The notes: a model not told the origin generated them from the letters alone. Shown: positions 43,501 to 56,575, counted from the stretch's first letter. The stretch is 64,000 bases of DNA from Puccinellia tenuiflora (GCA_012064385.1 QRDG01000612.1:110736-174735), one strand, 5' to 3'. Numbers and translations: made by a program.

Positions 43501-45759
43501 CTTATTTTCATACCCATGTGGCTGAACTGGCATTACCTTAACCTGCACATCTGTATAAATTTCAGATTACCAGGAGTTTGGCTGACCTTCCTGTTCTATT
43601 TGCTCTCATGCGCGTTGTCCAAAGCCTTCTCCGCAATCCACACGTTCGTATTGAACCATATGTAAGTGGTTGACCGTCAAATTTTGATACTTTTGTCTGC
43701 CATTTGTTTCGCTAAAGCATTGCATAATCTATTTTCAGCATATTACTTCTAAAAGCAATACTTGTTTTCATTGCCAGTTGCAGCAGTTGATGCCATCAAT
43801 GGTCACTTGCATCGTTTCGAAAAGGCTAGGGCATAGGCTTTCAGACAACCATTGGGAGCTTCGAGATTTATCTGCCAATGTGGTTGCTTCAGTATGTCGG
43901 AGGTGAGTGTATACTGACATTTTCAAGATTAGAAGTATGCCAATCTGGATTCCAATGTGATTACTTTAGAATGAAGCAACTTTTGACCATTCATACAAAT
44001 TCAATATAATTCCTTTTACGAAATTGTGTACGCTTTATAAAGTATGCTATAGTATTTTTTTGTACCAAGTTAAGGATTAGCGCCAACTTGGTGGCAAGTC
44101 AGTAGAGGTTTGTGTTATCTTCAACGTGACACGAACAACTACTTTTTTCTTTATTTCCTACTTAAATGGCAAACGTTGAACTACTTTCTCATTGCATAAT
44201 TCGCTACAGAGCAGTACGGTTGTAGGCATTACGTAGTATATTCACTAAATCAACTGTTATATTGTTCACATATTTCCATATGCTCTGTGTAGCAAAGTTT
44301 CAACTCGCTTTAACACTGGTGCATTTTCTGTTCTTCTTAATTAACTCGTAATGATTTAGTGTAGATATGGCCACGTGTATCAAAATCTCCAAATCCGGTT
44401 GACGACGACATTGATCCATGCACTTCGTGATCCTCATAAAGCATTGACACAACATTATGGTGCTGTTCAAGGGATATCTGCATTGGGGACCAGTGCGGTA
44501 AGTCCTGTTCAATCTTCATTAGGTTTATTTTTATTAGTATTTCTGGTTCCTGGGACAACTTATTGTTATTTATTGTTCTCCGTGTAACTTTATAGGAATA
44601 CTGAAATATTGGTGACATGTTTTTGTTGATCTCCAGATTAGGATTCTGCTTTTGCCCAACCTCGAGACGTACATGCAACTGTTGGATCCGGAATTGCAAC
44701 TTGAGAAACAGTCAAACGAAATGAAGAGAAAGGAAGCATGGCGTGTTTATGGTGCCCTGCTGGTTAGTTTCGTAGTTCTGAAGAGTACATTTCAGAAACA
44801 TTGTTTTGATTTAAGTGTTTGCACTGATAACACATTTACTTAGACAAAAGCGTTAACACACAGGTCTCCCTTATCTTACTGTGTCCAATAGATATAGGGT
44901 TCTAAGTTATATTTAGCATTCAATACATGTGGGTTAGTAAAGGAAACAAACTTTCTTTTTTGCTGCACTTGTCCCAACACCAGGTTTTTTGAATTGCTTA
45001 CGAATGTATATACTGCCTTATGGTGCACCTGCCAGTGGCTATTTTTGTTGCTTACTGCTAGATCCTTTCTTTCAGTGTGCTGCAGGCAAATGCTTGTATG
45101 AGCGGCTCAAGTTATTTCCTGGTTTGCTCTCTGCGTCAACTCAGCCACCTTTGAGGAGCAATAAAAGAGTTGCAACTAACAACCCAAGTAAGTTCTCATT
45201 GTATTTACCATAATACCATAGACGTATCAATCAGCAATAAATCCGATAATAAAAGTCGGTCCTCATGCGGTTTAGTCTTCGACTTCTGCGATGTCTCTAC
45301 ATTTTCATCTCGGATGCATAATACGAAAAGGTTGGAATCATTAAATAATGGCTTGTTCTTGTGCAAATTTCAGATAAACGGAAGTATAACGCAGATCTCT
45401 CCTCATCCCAGCCACCTCTGAAGAAGATGGCATCCGATGCGTCGATGAATTCCATGGGTTCGGCAGCTCCAATGGCAGGAAATATACCAGGAAGTATGGA
45501 TGGATTCTCAGCGCAGCCATCCAACCCCAACATGATACAAGCATCATCCTCTGGACAAATGGCAGGCGGCACAGCAGCAGCAGGCACGATCCGGAGAGAC
45601 CAGGGAGGCAACTGCCACGCGCAAACAGAGTCTGCGGTGCTGAGGCAGGCATGGAAGGAGGAGCAAGACGCCGGGCATCTCCTGGAGTCGCTACACGGGG
45701 TGTTCGGTGAAGCCATCTTCTCGTTTATGCAACCGCCAGAGATGTCCTTCTTCCTGTAG
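40557..45759 (+). CDS. TAF6: Transcription initiation factor TFIID subunit 6 (TAF6), 12 exons
   Basis: Nuclear subunit of TFIID (and, in other eukaryotes, SAGA-type complexes); its histone fold pairs with TAF9. Exons inferred: 40557-40682, 41553-41639, 41898-42002, 42098-42206, 43169-43266, 43355-43492, 43566-43661, 43778-43902, 44365-44497, 44637-44762, 45076-45187, 45374-45759. All introns are GT-AG and the frame is open throughout, giving 546 aa, close to plant TAF6 proteins. Residues ~1-71 are the histone fold (MSIVPKETIEVIAQSVGI, CMRHAKRRVLTADDVDSAL). A linker with YGFASGDPLRFKRA and VAHWLAIEGVQPAIPENPP follows. Residues ~165-385 are the TAF6 C-terminal HEAT-repeat domain (KLPVKHILSRELQMYFDKIA, LVPYFSYFIADE, ELRDLSANVVASVCRRYG, HYGAVQGISALG). 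The tail is Ser/Gly/Met-rich and ends PPEMSFFL. Intron 4 holds a MITE and a G4 motif. Its 3' flank carries a MULE within about 230 bp of the stop. Confidence 0.96.
42544..42725. mobile_element. Palindromic Tourist-like MITE in TAF6 intron 4
   Basis: 182-bp element with ends GGGGGTGTTTGTTTGGGC and its exact complement. The outer 45 bp of each side (42544-42588 and 42681-42725) are perfect inverted copies. It is flanked by TAA on both sides (42541-42543 and 42726-42728), consistent with a PIF/Harbinger-derived Tourist MITE. The body is mostly repeats of CTTTGGC/CCAAAAG, so the whole element can fold into a hairpin. Confidence 0.85.
43000..43024 (+). other. G-quadruplex motif in TAF6 intron 4
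   Basis: Four G tracts of 4, 6, 7 and 5 separated by single bases (GGGGTGGGGGGT, then GGGGGGGAGGGGG) on the TAF6 sense strand. Such short loops favour a stable quadruplex in DNA and pre-mRNA. Confidence 0.6.
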
Positions 45760-45987
45760 AAAGAAAATGCATACACAGCCTTCATTCTTGTACCATCACC
45801 ATCAGTAAGCTCTTGGTGGGATTTCTTGAAACGCCAGTCGAAATCTCAGGATGTAATGCTACTAGGTATAAAATTTGTTAGTGACTTGAGGGTCACATTC
45901 ATTGTAGGTGTAATCTTTTCACCTTTTAGCTGCTGATCTTTGAGTCATTTTATTATGGACGCGACTACACGTACGCTGCTTCAAATT
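45760..45987 (+). other. TAF6 3' UTR / flank
   Basis: AT-rich sequence after the TAF6 stop. It probably contains the 3' UTR. No canonical AATAAA was seen; a GTATAAAATTTG stretch near 45865 could serve. Confidence 0.4.
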
Positions 45988-46934
45988 GGCAAACCCGGAA
46001 GCAGCTTGCCGTGTGCGCGCGCGGCCCGCGCGGTCAAAAGGCAAGGTTTGACCGGCCAGCCCCACGTGCACGGTCCAGCGAGGCCAGAGCAGGTGCGTTG
46101 CCGAAAGGCCTTAAACCAGCAAAAAAGCCCATCTGCGGAGCAGTGTGGCTCAAAAACGCAGTACAAAAGCTAACTCGACTCCTGGGCAAACACAGCCACA
46201 CAAACTCACCTGCCCCCGATCCCCAATCCTTCCTCTCTTCTTCTCCACGAAAAGATCCATCGCCATGGCAGCAGGCGATTGATTTCACCTGGAATCAGTC
46301 AAAAAAATTCCCAGACCGAAAGCTACAAACACGAACAGGTACTGCCCTGCTCCAAACACTGCCTGTCTAGTTGAGTTATCCACCAAAAACACATGAGATT
46401 TGGGGGGATGGGACAGCACACAAATCAAAGTAGATGCTGCCATGTTTTGGGAACAAAATCAAGTAGATGCCACATCTGGGAAACAGAATTCAGTAAACTA
46501 TACATGAATTGTGTATCAAACACCAACAGTAAAAGCAATAACCTTGCAAACACAAGTGTTGTTCAAGAATTCTGTGGTATCTATGCAATGTAAGCATCAG
46601 ACTATAAAAGAACCACCGAGTAGATCTAACATTTGCAAATAAAGAAATATAAGATTGCTCCTTATCTGTGATATCTATGCATGAAAAATTGCTATAACTG
46701 CTGTTCCAGGTGCCTCCATGTATGTTCAGGTCAGGTAAGTTGTATCTTGGGTGTGAACAGTGGTTTGCATGCTTGTGTAACACCTGCATGTGGAAACAAC
46801 ATAGGAACAAGTTAGAAAAGTTATCCATGTATAATAACTAGAGTTACCGAACAATTTACACTAAAGTTACCATGCAGCAAGTTTGTTTCATGGTATAATG
46901 TGACCTTGATTGTGAATAAACAGGGGGCAGACAA

Positions 46935-49900
46935 ATGGAAATAAATTTGGACGCTGAACTGGGGGACATGAATGAGGATGATCACTTATCACGCGCGAAC
47001 AATATTGCGGAAAACTCAAATGCAGGTATGCATGGTAAAAACTATTTGCAAGGAAGTTACCATGTAAAAAATACTATAGTTACCATTCTGTTCCAAAGAA
47101 AGTTACCATGGGAGCATAGCTAAAGTTACCATCTGTTGTGAGAAACTTAGCAACCTGTTTTCTCTTAAGTTATCTATGCCTGTTATCGTAAAGTTACCAT
47201 GTAAAAATACTATAGTTACCATGTTGTTGCAAGAAAAGTTACCATGGGGGGGCATAGCTGAAGTTATCATCTGTTATGATAAAATTTATCAAGCTGTTCT
47301 CTCTTATGTTATCTATGAATGTTATGATAAAAGTTACCATGTAAAAATAACTAGAGTTACCATGCTGTTGCAATAAAAGTTACCATGGGAGCATATCTAA
47401 AGTTACTATCTATTGTGATAAAAATTTATCAAGCTGTTTCCTCTTAAGTTATCATGTAAAAATAACTGATGTTGCAATAAAAGTTACCATGAGATGGTAA
47501 ATTTAATCTAAAAAATACTTGTCAGCGTGTGATGCAGGTGCTGAAAAAGTGCTTCAGGGGGATGATAGCATGGAATACTTCTCGACAGTTGGAGAGCTAC
47601 CAACAAAAACTGAAGGAACAAATGAAGAGCACACAACAAATACTGAGACAACAATTGAAGAGCAAACAATAGGCACTGCTGTGTCAGGCCAACAAAGTGA
47701 TGATGGTACAACTGACGCAAACTCAACGCCACAACCACCAACGATGCATATGCGTTACGACTCTTATGAAGCTGCAAGAGATCACTACCTGGAATACTCA
47801 CTACGGAAAGGGTTCAGTGTTCGTATTGGTTGGTCGAAGAAGTACCCTAATAAAGAGTATGAAAAGGTTTTTCTTGTGTGCACTAAGGCTGGCGCAGCTT
47901 GTGTTCCAAAGGAAGACACACAGAATCCTGTGTCAGTTGTGAAGAAAAGGAAGAGGAGTACAGTCCCAAGGACTGGATGCCAGGCTCACATGTTCATTAA
48001 AAAGAGGGGTGGCTGGTACCAAGTTGTGGCAGCCTCTGATGAGCACAACCACCCACTGATCAAAAAGCCATTGCTAACTAAATTCTTGCATGCGCATCGC
48101 AACATACCTCTAGAAGAACAAAACTTCATCAGGATGTTGCACGCCTGCAACATTCCAACTTCCAGGCAGATGCAACTAATGTCGAGGTTCTATGGCAGAC
48201 GTGAGGATGTGCCCTACATAGACAAAGATGTTGCAAACCTGAGAGCATCTTTCCGACGTCATCACAAAGTCAATGACATGGAGCATTGCGTGGGATACTA
48301 TAAGAAATGAAGGAAAAGGACAAAGATTTTTTTTTACAAAATCAAGCTAGATGAAGAGGACCATGTTGAGAACATCTATTAGATAGACGGTGCATCACGT
48401 CGAGCGTACCCACATTACTCAGACTGCATCTCATTTGATGCAACCTATCTCACCAACCTATACAAGATGCCCTGTGCTCCCTTCATCGGGATTAACAACC
48501 ATGGACAGTCTGTGCAATTTGGTTGTGGTTTTCTGCGCAACGAGCTCACCGACAGCTATGTATGGTTGATGGAGGCCTTCCTAGAAGCAATGGGCGGTGT
48601 AGCGCCAAGATGCATAATCACCGACCAAGACTTTGCCATGCGTGCAACTATAGACCGTGTTTTCCCAGATGCAATCCACAGGAACTGCAGGTGGCACGTT
48701 ATGCAGAATGCAACTGAAAAAATGGGATCATACATGGCGACGCACCCTGAACTGCATGCAGCGCTTAATACTTGCGTGAACAACAGCCTAACCCCGGAAG
48801 AGTTTGAGGTGAACTGGAATGCAATGCTTGATCTGCATGGAGAACGCGGTAACATGGACCTACAAGGGGTGTGGGAACACAGGGCATGCTGGGTTCCGGC
48901 GTACTTTATGCATGACTTTTTCCCCTTCCTGCAGACCACCGCTAGGAGCGAAGGATTCAACGCGGTACTAAAGAGATACATAAACCCGCAAAACTCTATA
49001 TTTGATTTTCTAAAACAGTACGAGTCAATCCAAGACAAGATACTCAATGCCGAGAGGAAAGCAGAAGCAGACACAGCTCTGACAGATCCAGACATGTGGT
49101 GTCGCACCCCTATAGAAAAACAGATGGCAAAAGCATACACAAGAAACATTTTCTTCCGGTTTCAGCGGGAACTAAAGGAGTCAATCTCATACTTCTGCCA
49201 GCCCCTACAAGGATATCGGTATGAGCTGAGCGTAATGGATGGTCCAGTTCCGCACTATGGAGACAGAAACTACATGGTGATTGCAAACACTGACTCGGGC
49301 ATTTTTACATGCAACTGCTGCAAGTTTGAACGCGATGGTGTCCTATGCTGTCACGTCCTGAAGGTGATGACCCAAATCGGTATGCGTCAAATACCAGAAT
49401 AGTACATACTAAAACGGTGGTCCTGGGATGTTGAAGATGTCCTAGGTGACCCTAACCCTGAGGCAGTACATGATGCTCCGCGTCAAGGGATGCCAGAAGA
49501 TGCAAGGAGTATGATGGTATTAGCATCAATGCGGGATGATTTCAGAAAAATTGCAAAAGTGGCATGCTTGACTAACGACGGAAGACGTATAGTTAAGACA
49601 CACATGAGGGCTATGAAGGCTGATCTTGATCTATACAGGAAGAGAGAAGAGAAGAAAGCAAAGGAAGCAGCAGCTCAAGCGTCGACTATGCCATCATCTA
49701 GCGCACCATACGCACCAGTCGCACCATTGAAAAATTCAAGCACAAACAACACACATGTACCAACATCAAGCGCTTCAGGGACAGACTTCCCACTCGGGCA
49801 AAAAATAAAAAACCCACCTAGGTCTGTCACCAAAGGTAGGCCGGAAGAAATAGCAAACAAGAATCTGCTTGATCTTGCAACAAAGAAGCCAAGAAAATGC

Positions 49901-49987
49901 GGCGGCTGTAAATCTACAGATCATACCATGCGCAACTGCCCAGAAAAACTACGAAAGTTGGGGCTACTACCAGGAAATAGCATGTGA
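46935..49987 (+). pseudogene. MULE (FAR1-type) transposase pseudogene
   Basis: Inferred exons 46935-47025 and 47538-49987, joined in phase at a Gly codon; the intact length would be about 846 codons. Order of parts: acidic N-terminus (MEINLDAELGDMNEDDHLSR); FAR1-type zinc-binding domain (~residues 100-190; EKVFLVCTKAG, GCQAHMFIKKRGGWYQV, DEHNH); MULE transposase core with ISFDATYLTN, CIITDQDFAM and RSEGFNAVLKRY, which keep the D, D and E; a SWIM finger (CNCCKF then LCCHVLKVM); and a C-terminal CCHC zinc knuckle (CGGCKSTDHTMRNC). Damage: the frame is lost around 48305-48335, an apparent base loss before the TGA at 48308-48310 offset by an extra T in a run of nine. In-frame TAG codons follow at 48380-48382 and 49400-49402. 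Not expected to be active. It converges on the Ulp1-like gene 360 bp away. Confidence 0.88.
47026..47537 (+). repeat. Transposase intron 1 filled with AAGTTACCATG repeats
   Basis: About 20 copies of AAGTTACCATG and close variants. They form three copies of a ~135-bp higher-order unit (starting near 47062, 47197 and 47334) containing, in order, TTACCATGTAAAAA, TTACCATGCTGTTGCAA, TTACCATGGGAGCATA, TTATCAAGCTGTT and CTCTTAAGTTATC elements. Confidence 0.8.
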
Positions 49988-50139
49988 AAAAAAGTGAGAA
50001 AAATATGCTTCTGTTGGTGTCAAACAGATCGTTCAATCCGCAGAGAAATAATAAGATGTGCTGTTTGTAATCATTGTGTCAGCTAGTTTCTGGCCTAAGT
50101 TGTGCTTAGAATCCATTATATTATGTAACATTGTATCCC

Positions 50140-50345
50140 GGTTAAGTTACCAGCCTACTGACAATGAAGTTATCATACTGTTCTAGCTAAAGTCACCTTG
50201 TGTTTTGTACATAACAGATATTAACTGATTATGGGGAAAACAAAGTTACCATGCTGCTGAAACTAAAGTTACCAACCATAATATGCTAAACTTACCAACC
50301 CTATTATGCTAAAGTTATCATGGGTCTAAGACAAAAAAAGTTACA
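50140..50345 (+). repeat. AAGTTACC repeats between the two MULE genes
   Basis: Seven or more AAGTTACC/AAGTTATC copies in the 363-bp gap between the stop codons of the converging genes, same orientation as in the transposase intron. Confidence 0.7.
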
Positions 50346-50539
50346 CTACCTCAAAACACGTTGCTGTCGAGAAGTGTCTTCCACCCCTTGAGCTTGTTTT
50401 CAACATGCTCCAGCCACCTAGCAGTCAACACTTTCCTAAATGCTGGTATCTGGTCAGGAGTCATTGCAGGCGACACACGTCCATCCCACAGTTCTAGGAA
50501 CTTGAGCATGAAGAATCCACAATCAAACCTGAAAAAATG

Positions 50540-50645
50540 TTATCACCTATATTAGGTAAAAAGTTACCACCTACTTAAGGCTAAAGTTACCAACTACACA
50601 CGGCTAAATTTACCAACTACTGTATGCTATAGTTATCACCTACTT
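50540..50645 (+). repeat. AAGTTACC repeats in last intron of Ulp1-like gene
   Basis: Four or so AAGTTACC/AGTTATCACC copies between the last two exons. Confidence 0.6.
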
Positions 50646-52514
50646 TGTACTACACATGGATTTGTATTCGGAAAAGAATGTATTCAGAAAAATCCTTCTG
50701 TTGCAAGAAAAAGAAGATGAAAAACTGACGGATTTTTTTGCTTTGGAACAGGAATGTACACCAGCTCAAAATCTTGGATCTATTTTTTGGAATCCTTGTA
50801 GTTAACCAGATACATTGCTTTAATCGCATCAACCAGACGGGTGGCATGTTCGATCATTTCCACATCATCTTCGCCCCGAAGAGAATCTAAAATCTCAAAC
50901 CTCTTTGCATCCATATTCAGCGACAACATGTACCAATGGGAAGGAGATTTCTTGGCTGTTCCAAGCTTCTGGAGCACAGGGAAAGAAAGCTAACAGGAAA
51001 AAAAGCTTGATCAATTATAAGCTTCATCATAACTAACATTGCGAAAAAGGATGCAATGAAGAACAAAAAAAACATATAAACTTACCAACTGTTTGTGGCT
51101 AAGCTTATACTTGTCGTCTCTCCTAAAGTGCTTCTTTAAAACATTTGAATTGAATTTCCGATCAAGAAGGTATGATGTGACAATCCACGGGAATATAACC
51201 TTCTTGTCTGCACACGATTCTTGCAAAACAGAAACTCCGATTTCAACGACAGTGTTTGATAGTAAACCTTCAGGCATCACACTCTCAGCAAGTTCGCCAA
51301 CAGTTACGCACATATCACCAATGTGTAGAATTCTAGTGCTGTAAAACACAATAAAAAAGAAAGATAGTTACCCACTATGATGATCACAAAAAAATATAGT
51401 TACCAGCTATACAAATCCCACAAAACAAAAAAACATTATAGTTACCAACACCAAATGGAAAATTGAAACATAAGCAGTAATGATGACGTACTCTTTAAGC
51501 TTGGACACCTCTGATTCACGGGTATGTATTATAACTTTCTGGTACAATGCATCTTGATGCTTGGTACTAGTAATGGAACTGTATGGAGGCAGTAGGTACA
51601 TGGAAGGCTGAATAACTCTCTCCCTACGAAGCCGGGTCCTCGGGGTACTGCTAGCAGCATCTATACTGGATCTTTGCACAGGCATCGCTGGGGTACAAAA
51701 ATCTTGCACACCTGCATGTGAGAAAAAAAGAAAAGAAAAGTAAACAGAGATGTGAAGGCCTAATATGATATAAAAATTCTTGAAAACTGTAGACACTCCT
51801 TGAAAAAACATGGTAGATTACCTTCAGATTCGGAGATTTTTTCCATAGGTGGCTTTTTATCTCTTCTATAATACTTTTGAACTCTTGGCTCTTCAGTCAG
51901 TAAATCATCAAGTGAAATGACTGCAGGATCATCCTTGACAGTGAATTTTCCTTTGTCACAATCAACTGATTCATTTTGAGCTATAGAAACAAGGAAAAAA
52001 AGGACGAGAAGAAAGAAAAGGTAATCAAATAAACGAAAAAGGCGTACCCACGTGGAAAGCAACAACAAAAATACCACATGTTTATCACCAAAAACACACA
52101 TTAGAACAAAGAGTTCTGTATCACGCAGCCAAAAACAAAAAAAATGTAGAAGACTTGCATTATTACAACGAAGAAAGACATTAAAAAATAGATTAGGGGA
52201 AGACACGTAAATATTCATAAATAGTGTTAACAAAAGTAATATCGTCTTAAACCATTACAATAATTTACGCACACCACCACCACCCATCCTCCAGCTCCCC
52301 TCCTCCACCCCCACCCATAACCCGGAAAATCCATCTACTAGAGCACACCAATCTTCGATTATTTCGAGCCTTTGACGTCGCCATTTGCACCATCCATGCC
52401 TGCTGCTCCATGCGAGGTGTGTATACGAATAACAACATTCCCTAAAAAAATAATATGCCCCACAAAATGGATGCAGAAGCAAAACAGAAAAAAGGGAAAA
52501 CAAATAACAAAAAC

Positions 52515-52980
52515 ATCGTTATAAAAGAGTTACCAAGCATGTTGCAATAAAGTTACCAAGCATGTTGCAATAAAGTTACCGGGTAGTTTACTATAAAAAG
52601 TTAAAAAAACATATTACAATAAAGTTGTACCATGCGTTTGCAAATAAAAAGTTACCAAACAAAGATGCAATATAGTTACCAAAAAATGCAAATATGCAAT
52701 AATAGTAAAAAGTTACCAAGGGGTATTCGATAAAGTTACCATGCAATCTACAGTGAAGTTACCATGCATGAAAAACATAATAGTACACACTGAAAAACTA
52801 ACCAAAAAGTTACCAGTCAATTAATAATAAAGTTACCATTGAGTATACACTTTAATTACCATATAATAAAAAGTAACTAGAATTCATGAAAAACAACATA
52901 ATGCACACTAGTCACTAAAAAAGGTTACCAATCAATCAATAATAAAGTTACCATGCAATGTACACTCTAGTTTCAAGGAA
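52515..52980 (+). repeat. AAGTTACC repeats in Ulp1-like intron 6
   Basis: About 15 copies, many with AAGTTACCAAGCATGTTGC or ATAAAGTTACCATGC context. The array ends next to the donor of the exon starting at 52987. Confidence 0.75.
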
Positions 52981-54109
52981 ACTTACCAGATGACTGAGTA
53001 GGCATTGCGAAAGAGAGCGGAAGAGCATCTTCAGCTTCAACAATGTGTATATGGCTAGTACAAACAGCAGAAGCTGTGTCAATCGGCAACATCGCGCTTG
53101 CTTCGGCAGTATGAGTTCTCACATGAGATTCAGGTGGGCTGCCAGGACGTAACCCACATTATCAGATGGATCGGCTTCACTTGGAGCGCCGGTGGCAGGC
53201 GCGTAACCAGCAAGTTTAGCTGGCTCAGCTTCAGAGGGAGCATCAGGGTAGGCACAGAACCATCATTCTGAGTTTGCTGAGCTTCAGTGGAGGGGTCAGA
53301 AGGAGGCTCGACAGGGGAATTGAACGGGCTTGGCCAATTCCATTCAGGTTCTCCAAAATTGCGGAAAAGCATACTAGCAGGGAATCTTCCGCCATTCTTC
53401 GTAGCTACTTCTTCAATTTTCATGTTCATGAAATCTAGTCCCTCTGCATCAGCTGGCTGTTTCTTGAAGGGATCAAGGTTTCCAGCAACAGCAGCATCAC
53501 TACTGGTTGTCGACGGTCCACCCAGTGTATGTACACCGCTCAGTAAGTTAACACCAGGATGGCTGTCTTGAATGGATGACACATGCCCTTTAGGAAGAAC
53601 ATTGTCAACTGTCTTGGATACAGACATACGGACAGCATCAGATACAATAATCGGAACAAATGATGGACGATGAATCACCCTATTACCGCCAAGTTGCAGT
53701 CCATGAATTGGATGATTTGGGGGTGAAATTTTTACGGAGACTGTGTCTGTTTCCACTCCAGCCGATGGCACAGCAGGTATAGTAGACAGCTGGAGTGCAT
53801 CCACATGGACTCCGGCAAACGACTCGCTGGCCGGTGGGGTTGGATAAGATGGAACGACAGTACTGGTATTTACATCAGTATAATCATCCCCATCTCGGTT
53901 AGCATCTACATGATCCACTTCTTCAGTATTACTAGGAGCATGGTCTGGTAAACAATGATCCAAAACGATGACAGAATTGGTCTCATCACTTGCAAATCTC
54001 TTTTTCGCACCAAGACGAGGGGATGACCTTGAAGGCTGAACCATACCTTTCGGAACTTTCTTCCTGCATAGTAGAAAACAACAATAAAAACAATTATGAT
54101 TCAATCTAA

Positions 54110-54545
54110 AAAAAGTTACCAACCTATAAGTTACCAATGAATGATAACTACAGTTACCACCCATGCAGAAAAATAGAAAGATATGACATGAAGCATAAAC
54201 TAGAAAGTTACCAACCTAGCAAACTAAAAGTTATCACCTAAGGATAACTAAAGTTACCACACATGTAAAAAACTGACAAAAGTCATGACATGAAGCATAA
54301 ACTAAGAAGAGTTACCAACCCAGTAAACTAGAAGTTACCAACCTAGCAAACTAAAAGTTTTCACCTAAGGATAACTAAATTTACCACACATATAATTTTT
54401 TTTGACAAAGTTATCACATGAAGCATAAACTAAAAAGAGTTACCAACCCAGTAAACTAGAAGTTACCAACCTAATAAACTAAAAGTTATCACCTAAGGAT
54501 AACTAAATTTACCACATAAGGATCACTATAAAATTATCACCCTGT
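54110..54545 (+). repeat. AAGTTACC repeats in Ulp1-like intron 5
   Basis: At least three ~100-120-bp higher-order copies containing GAGTTACCAACCCAGTAAAC, TAGCAAACTAAAAGTTATCA and AAGGATAACTAAA. Confidence 0.75.
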
Positions 54546-56284
54546 GTAAATTGAAAAAATAAAAAGATGATGGTTGTACCTCTTAGGAGTCAACTTCTTC
54601 GGAGCAGGCAGATACTTCTGCTTAACACACGTTGAAGTGGGGGCAGTTGGTGCCACAAGTTCAACTCCATCTGCAGCGAACTCAGCAACAACAATATCAA
54701 GAATAGAATTGTGCTTTTCCCTTAAGGTTCTCAATTTCTTCTTCTTCATCACTTCAATTCCCATGCCACATGCATCGACACTAGGAGCAACAACTACCGA
54801 AACAGTTTCTGTCTGCGGAGCAGATATGATGGTTTCACTAGCATCCATTCCTTCAACATGGCTACTGGAGTGAACTGCAGGTGCAGGAGCTTCATGGATA
54901 TAATTGGAAAATGCGCTGCGCCGGGGAATGGTATCACCTTCCGAACCAATGCTGGCATCATCATTATCAGAGGGCTGTGGGTGCAAATCTTCATGCGAGT
55001 CTCGCATTGTTTCCCTGGCAGCAAACAGATAATACCCTAACAATTCATCATCACTTGATTCCGTGCCAAGATTTCCAGCATCCCTAACCAACTCATCCGT
55101 GGGGGCGGGGGTAGCGATCATCTATAGGTGCACTTGCAGCCCCACGCCTACTTACAGCTGCACCTCCACGTTTACTTGCACCTGCAGCTCCCCGGTTATT
55201 TGCATCGGCATGTCCACGCTTTCTTGCAGCTACAGCTCCGCGCGTAACCCTACCAAGCGGTCGAGGTGATGTAGATTTAGGACCAACTAATCCTTCAGAA
55301 AAGATACCAAACTGCTATGCCATATCCGCTGAAGCACTTGGTTGCATACTCGTCCAGCCTCCCACAAGGGAACCCATTAGACCAACAAGGCCAGACACAA
55401 AAGTGCCCATCAAATTAGCAACTTCAGATTTTTGCTGAAAAAAAAAACAAAAAACATTGAATCATAAAGCCAAAACAAAAAACACATAAGTTGTGACACT
55501 AATATTGATAAAAATGAAGTCAACTACGAACAAATTATCCAAAAAATACCTCTCTCGAACAGCCTGGATGAGAGCATGTGTCAATCCACCTGTTGAAACC
55601 TTCAACTCCACCGAAGAGGGAGTAATTCATACCAAACTGAGTTTTAAGCTATACAAACAAAAGGAATGAATATTACAAAAAAAAGGTACCAACAGAAAAT
55701 CACTAAAAAGCTATCTATAGAATACCATAAAACGTTACGCAACACAATTACCTCAAGCTTGCCATAGGACTTTCCATCGGATTGCAAATCAGCAGAAAGA
55801 ACGGTGTCCATGAGTTCTTTAGACCAGATGTTAACAGCAAACCGCTCGTCTGGGAGAATGAGGTTCAGGCTGCTTACATCAAGCGAGTCAACATACAAGA
55901 GCTACAAAAAAAACTCGTAAGGAGATGGAAGCCATGCGTACACTAACAGAATAAAAGGACAAAAAAATTGCAATTATGAGATTAGATATAGATAATGGAC
56001 TATACCGGCAAGAGGAATAGGCAAGCCGTATTAAACTTTCCCTTGGAGAGCTCTTTATGAAGTTGATCTGCCACAAACTTACACCAATTCATCTTGTGGA
56101 CATTACCAACATTGTCCTGCGGAAAAAGAAGACACACTAAGATTAAATCCGGAAATCAAAGAGCACGTAAGAAAAAGAAGCACTATATTTTAGTCATCCA
56201 ACCATGTAAACAAAAATATCGAATATAAGTTAGCCACCTCCCACATCACACCCAAAAATGTCCATTTAAAAAAAAGAAGGCAAC

Positions 56285-56575
56285 AGATAAAGTTACCCCA
56301 TAATGGGGAAAAATGTAAAAGTTATCAACTGAAAGGAATTAAAGTTACCATGTGTATGCAAAAATAGTTACCATGCTAAAACAGATAAAGTTACCACATG
56401 TAGGCAGATTAAGTTCCCATGCTAAAACAGATAAAGTTACCATGTGTAAGCAAATTAAGTTTACCATGTGTAGCAAAAATAGTTACCATGCTAAAACATA
56501 TAAAGTTACCATGCGTAGGCAGATTAAGTTCCCATGCTAAAAGCACATAAAGTTTACCATGGGTACGCATAATAG
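56285..56575 (+). repeat. AAGTTACC repeats in Ulp1-like intron 1
   Basis: About 11 copies alternating with GCTAAAACAGATAAAGTTAC and CATGTGTAGGCAGATTAAG units, up to the donor near 56595. Confidence 0.75.

Noticed and set aside
48556..49149. 197-codon minus-strand frame
   Set aside because: Shadow of the MULE transposase on the opposite strand.
47026..56575. Short regularly recurring AAGTTACC units considered as a CRISPR-like array
   Set aside because: Plant nuclear context, irregular spacing, no conserved ~25-40-bp repeat with unique spacers, and no cas genes.
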